From Emydura subglobosa (lineage: Eukaryota; Chordata; Testudines; Chelidae): a DNA stretch of 64,000 nucleotides. Each line of letters opens with the position of its first letter. Positions within the stretch are counted from its first letter, which is position 1. Shown piece after piece: positions 56,433 through 64,000 of this stretch. The notes beneath the pieces are model-generated. The model saw nothing but the letters and a program-made list of their open reading frames with translations, was not told where the DNA came from and did not search any database. Both the position numbers and the translations under genes were made by a program. The stretch is taken from positions 43,496,323 to 43,560,322 of the forward strand of contig ML679970.1 in the NCBI GenBank assembly GCA_007922225.1. The letters run 5' to 3'.

Positions 56433-56705
56433 GGCCTTGTCTACACTGCTGCTGGTGGTCGATGGTAGATACACAAGCTACGTAATCCAGCTTGCGTATT
56501 TCCTGTTAACTTACTTACCTCAGCGTCTCCATTGTGCTGTGTTGACGGGATACGCCCTCTGATCAATGCAGCCTTACTCGTTTTGGGGGGGGTGGGTTAA
56601 TGGTGTCGACCAGAGAGCACTTCCAGGATCTACTGAGTGGGTCTCCACTGCCCACTCAATCGATTCCGCTGCATTGATCCATGCAGCCCTGGCAGTGAAG
56701 ACATT
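56433..56705. mobile_element. Harbinger-type MITE, degenerate
   Basis: It starts GGCCTTGTCTACACTGCTGC and contains ACACAAGCTACGTAATCCAGCTTGCG and CCACTCAATCGATTC, shared with the MITEs at 26983 and 33687. The right end is eroded. Confidence 0.55.
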
Positions 56706-58836
56706 AGACGCTTGTTGATCTGAAAGGTGAAGGACTTCAGCCTTTACCTTGATCTTTACGTTTGACGATTCCAGCTTATTCCACTTATGAGATCTCCAGG
56801 CAAATTGAGTGTGAAGTACACCTTGGATACAGACAAAGCGGTCAGTTGGCTTGAAAGGATGCAGACTTTGGGGTAAGGTCAGTTTGGAAAAGTCTCTTTT
56901 AACCCAGCAGTTTTATGAAGATATCTGTTCTTGCAACCATATCCAGTGTGGATATGTAAACCCCAAAGATAAAATGAAAGGAAAAGAAGGCCACTTTTTA
57001 GGAGGTTTCCATAGACTGGCTTATGAATTAAATGGCTGTGCTCTCACAGCTGGCTTTGTCTCTGCACCCACAAAAATAACCAGTTGCAGAATTTTTTAAC
57101 AGAAAAACTACCCATTGAATCCTGCATCCATCACCATTCTTAAAAATAAATATGGACATCTCCTCATAGACATCATGTCTTCCCTTTGTGAACAAGAGAA
57201 GTCAGGAACTCTGGTCACAAAACTTGTCTCCTTGAGTAGTTTTCCTCTTAACAGAAATTGACGTTAAAGTCTAACAAAATAAATTCCATTTGAAATCGAT
57301 ATTAAAGTCTATACTGGCTCTGTGTTCTCTTATACATTATTTCTCTCACATATTCCAACACCCCAACTTTTGGAATGAGGTTTTACTTCACAGCTCCTTA
57401 GACCTAAAATAAGCGTTCAAGGATTAGCCACCATTTCCTATATCATTAACAAAAAGAAAAACAACATAACCAGAATTATACTGGAAAGATGACAGTTATT
57501 TCATAATTAGACTCTCTTTAATCAATAATTACCTTCATGTTTAATTTCACTTTAATGGGTAACAATAACATCTTCAAAAATACAAAATCTTACCATACGT
57601 TAGTTTTCTTTCCACCAAGTAAACACTTCTGTAAAGTTGTGGTTTACACTAACATATGTGCCTTCCACTTCTGCGAGTTCATTTATCTATGCTTCTTCTG
57701 TCACAAGTGTTGGTGGAGAAGGTCTGACCTTTTTAATCATTCAAAATAGCAGGATGTGGACAAGTGATGCAAAGCATAAGACACAAGAGCAAAACTAAGA
57801 GACAAAAGCATAGAATCAGGACTTAATATTCATGTAGTCTGCGGTCTGAATTTGAACCTGACATATTCATTCTCTCACTGGTTACCATCAACTTCACAGT
57901 GTTCTTCCCACATTTACCAGGGCAGACAGGAGAGATAGGATTTGTTTTAAAAAAGTCTTTGCTGACACTCCAGTCCTTGTTGTCCAAAAAGGCAACTGGG
58001 ATTCATGGAGAAGGAATGGCCTGTGAAGGTATCAGCTGTTTCTCTCTTTGCCTGATGAAACTTCAGATCCAACTGGTAAAAACAACTGTTCACAATCTAA
58101 CCATGGCATCTTTGGGACTGTAATCAGTGCCGCTGAACTAGTTTTACTAGGGCCATAGTTCACCATAGCTTCCTTTTCTGGAGTGAAAACAGAAGGAAGC
58201 AGGTGCCTGCTATTTCTACCTGGGTTCTTGCTAATTCCTAAACCTTGATCAGGATTCTCTAGAGTAGAATCCTTTACCAAACCACCGAAAATCTCAGCAG
58301 TGTTTGTGAGGAATGGCTTCTCCAAATATGCCCAGTTTATTTCTTTCATCTGGCAGCACAGGTATAAATTAGGCACTAGATACAGGCTTGACTGAGAATC
58401 CCCGTGTGCTACCAGAGGTGGGTTTTCTATTTAAAAACAGCTATTTTCCCGCAACTATCTCACATTCAGCACTGATATATTTTATATACATTAGCAGCAC
58501 CTACAAAAGGTGAGTTCAAGAAGCAAATTACTTCTGTTTCCTCCCCATCTGCATAGTTAGGGACAGTATTTCTCAAATCATAGGATTATCTAGGCGATAT
58601 CTTTAGGTGTCACCTCCTGTAAGGCCTGGGTCACAACTGTTTTGGGAACCAAATACATGAGCATATTGCCTAGTTCCACATCACTTATAGTGGAAGTCTC
58701 TCCCTAGATTGTCTCAGTTGTTCAATTGTTTAGGTCGGTATTTTCTATGTTTTCCTGTACAGTTCAGTTAATTGCACAATTTGGGGTGTGCTGTTGTTCA
58801 CCATTTCACACCGGACATTTAAAAACACTACTGGTT

Positions 58837-58890
58837 CATAGAATCATAGAACCACAGGGTTAGAAGGGACCGCAAGGGTCAAGAAGGGAC
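58837..58890 (-). mobile_element. CR1 3' terminus, short fragment
   Basis: CATAGAATCATAGAACCACAGGGTTAGAAGGGACC is the inverted CR1 3' end. Only about 50 bases are present. Confidence 0.65.
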
Positions 58891-59771
58891 CACAAGAGTT
58901 TCCTTTGTAGCACATCCCATAGCTGGGAGTATTCTCTCCTGTTGAACTTTCCCCAAGTCATCAGGGAAGGGTGGGGAAAAGCAAAAATAAAGAAAGAAAT
59001 GACTATGTTAGCAAATGGTCATTTGTCTCCAAGTCCCAAATAAATCTCAGCTATATTATGTCAACCAAAACTAATATCCATTTGTGTGACCAAACAGCCT
59101 TCCAGAAAGAGAAACATACTCATCTCGGGGGGTATAAGCCACTTGCCATTTCAGATAAGGTGAAATTCTAGAGAAGGTTATATTTGAGACAGGACCACAG
59201 ATTTCCCATTGCATTCTCCTGTGATCCACTGACACCTGCTTCACGTAGTGCTGTCTCATTGTTATTGAGTTGTATTGCTTACAAACTTACTTAGCATCAT
59301 CATAATACCTTTGTCTAGGTTAGGACAAGTGAGTAGATTAGGCCAGGTCAAGAGGAAATGTGCTAGCTAATCCTGACCATTGTACTTGGGCTACACCAGC
59401 ACAGAAAATATAGTTGCGATTTTATACAGGATAGCGAACTCGAGCTAACCTACTCAATGGAAAATGCTAGCAGAAACAAGTCCCAGGAAGATTTTACTTC
59501 AATGAATCTAAGGTCACTCCTCTCTCCCCCATCTTGGGCTGATGGACATTTCTGGAGGAGGGGGACACACTCCCATGACTCACAGAACAAAGGAGTTGCT
59601 AGAAAGGACCAATGGATTCAACTCAAAATAGACCAAGCTGCAAAAAGCAAAAGTGGGCAACTCAGCTGGGGGAGTTGAGAGACCACAATGAAGGAAATGG
59701 TATAAACAGCCTTAAATGCCACTCTGTGGGGATTAGTAAAAATCTTAAAGAAAAAAAATCTTTTGCCAGCC

Positions 59772-62496
<2,725 letters not shown>

Positions 62497-63134
62497 TCAA
62501 GCACTCAGCACCTGCTGCCCCAGAGACAGCCCCACTATTCCCGGGGAAGCAGGGCCAATCGAACGGAAGCTCTGGGAAGCACAATCAGCAGAGACCCCCC
62601 CTGGAGGCATCACGGTGAGGGGGGAAAGACATAGCCCTTTCCCCCTCCTAGTAGATAGATGGGGCAGGGGTCTTCACATTAGTCACACGCCTACTAGCCA
62701 GAGGCTGATACAGTTGGAGCCCTCAGTAGGGTCCAGAGACAGCCCCCTGGTAGGAATCCCAACACCCTTCCACTGCCACCAGCTGGATGGGAGAAGACAG
62801 GGCATTTCCCCTAAACCTCGCCGGTGGGTGCCCCCTTCACAGCACCCTCTGGTTTGTAGGCTCAAGCTCCAGCACTGGGAGTCTGGTGATTTTCCCAGCC
62901 CAGCCCAGGGGATTTGTTTCTTGTTCCAGAAATTAGAGAATTTCCAACTCCTGTGGGTCTATTCCTAGACCGTAAACCTCAGATTAAACAGGTCCCAGCA
63001 GGTTTGTCACACCCTGTCCCCCTCCTTCCCTCCACCCTGTGTATTTCCTGCTCCCTCTCACCTCCAGACCAAACGCCCCAGAAGTCACTCTCCCTTCAGT
63101 GGAAACCCACCAGCAACTCCCCTATAGCCCCAAG

Positions 63135-63158
63135 CTGAGCAAGCACTGCTGCAGCTAT
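63135..63158 (-). pseudogene. Damaged first exon of ZNF-C
   Basis: GGGAAGGGAG then ATAGCTGCAGCAGTGCTTGC and TCAG aligns with the ZNF-B exon GGGAAGAGAA then ATGGCTGCCGTGGAGGCC.. CAG. The start codon is ATA (63158-63156), and the expected GT after CAG is CT. Both essential signals are lost. Confidence 0.75.
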
Positions 63159-63249
63159 CTCCCTTCCCTGTCCTCTGGGAGCATGGGGGAATCTGGAGCC
63201 AAACAGGGAGGTTTTTCTGCAGCCTGGGGAGATTTCAGAAGAGGCGTTA

Positions 63250-64000
63250 GTTAATTCACTGCACAGTCCCCGCTACCCAGCTCTTTCCCTGCAGACAGAC
63301 ATTCCCCACAAGAAATTCCCCACAGGAAAACATTCCCCACAGGGAAAACGCTCAGTCATTTTCTTACCATGCAACCCCAACCCCTCCCACCAGAATTAAA
63401 CCCCCTGAGACTAAACCTTTAAAACCTGACATGGTCCCCAAGGGCAGCATATTCCCCCTGCAGGGTGGGATTTAGGCTGAGACGGTAACTAGAACAGTGC
63501 AGGTCTGAGAGCTTGTGACCTCTCCCCACTTATTTCTCTTCAGCTTCTCCACTCTCTATCAACCGCTGATGGGACTCCAGTGCCTGGTGGCGACGCAGAC
63601 ACCTCAGCGGCAGGCTAACTCTGCACAGCTGCAAGCTGCCTGATCCCACAGCCGGGATTGTGAAGGAAGGAAACGATTTTTGAAATGTGGGATTTGTGGG
63701 AATTAACGGCGCCCTTGCTCTGATGTTCGTAACTCTGAGGTTCTACTGTAATCAGCTGATCAGTCTGGGGGCTGACGAACCAATTGGCCACCAGCTGAGG
63801 GCTATCAAAGAAGACGCTGGAAGGCAGAGAAGGGGAGAGGATCGGGTTAGTCGCCCTGTATGTTCTGTGATCCCAAGGGAGGGAGATCTCCGTTCCTCTC
63901 TGGCCCTGGAGGAAAGGGCTAGAAACTACTGTAAATACTTGGCTGCACAAGACTATCGGTGTTGGTCGTGGGAGAGTAAATAAATAACAGGGAGGTGCCA
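63250..64000. other. Upstream of ZNF-C, nothing recognised
   Basis: A short CCCCACA repeat lies near 63303-63340 and mixed sequence follows. There is no CpG island comparable to that of ZNF-A. Confidence 0.4.

Larger units (their letters stand above)
54760..59770 (-). repeat. 3' flank of ZNF-C, segmental duplication unit
   Basis: From about 55300 it is collinear with 26150-29850 and in part with 40930-43690. A block TTTACCAGGGCAGACAGG.GAGATA.GATTTGTTTTAAAAAA occurs at 54788 and again at 57911, so part of the unit is repeated inside this flank. No gene was recognised. Confidence 0.65.

Overview
This window looks like vertebrate, probably turtle, nuclear DNA. The evidence is intron-containing genes with GT..AG sites and a dense mix of CR1 LINEs, an L1-like LINE, an R2-like element, a DIRS-like element, PIF/Harbinger and hAT DNA transposons, and LTR-like sequence. 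The turtle assignment is an inference from this repeat mix and from the cysteine-rich zinc-finger style. There is one 10-base N gap at 20116-20125.

Left part (1-24 kb, plus strand): the last six coding exons of FANCD2 (6901-20547) are followed about 1.3 kb later by a complete three-exon BRK1 gene (21831-22975) that starts in a CpG island. FANCD2-BRK1 is the order seen in mammals. The FANCD2 introns carry CR1, DIRS-like and LTR-like repeats, plus a decayed ORF of an unnamed repeated gene family (10654-12300, minus). VHL, expected next to BRK1 in mammals, is not recognisable in the remaining 41 kb.

Right part (26-64 kb, minus strand): three paralogous KRAB C2H2 zinc-finger loci lie in tandem, here called ZNF-A (30430-36883), ZNF-B (43870-47003) and ZNF-C (59772-63158). 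Their coding exons, introns and kilobases of 3' flank are mutually similar, so they arose by segmental duplication. Each locus is at a different stage: ZNF-A has a full four-exon frame (456 codons, 10 fingers) but a nonsense-killed eleventh finger; ZNF-B has lost exon 3 and is frameshifted after five complete fingers; ZNF-C has ten intact fingers but its first exon has lost the ATG and the splice donor. KRAB zinc-finger proteins usually bind DNA through the fingers and recruit TRIM28 through KRAB, often to silence mobile elements.

Between the ZNF loci lie an 8-copy G-rich minisatellite (47637-47997), an R2-clade fragment with no 28S rDNA flank (49490-50540), and a left-truncated Harbinger transposon that keeps both of its genes in convergent orientation (52015-54757). 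I found no new defence or metabolic system. The most informative content is the birth-and-decay history of the KRAB-ZNF array and the well-preserved insertion footprints of several elements.
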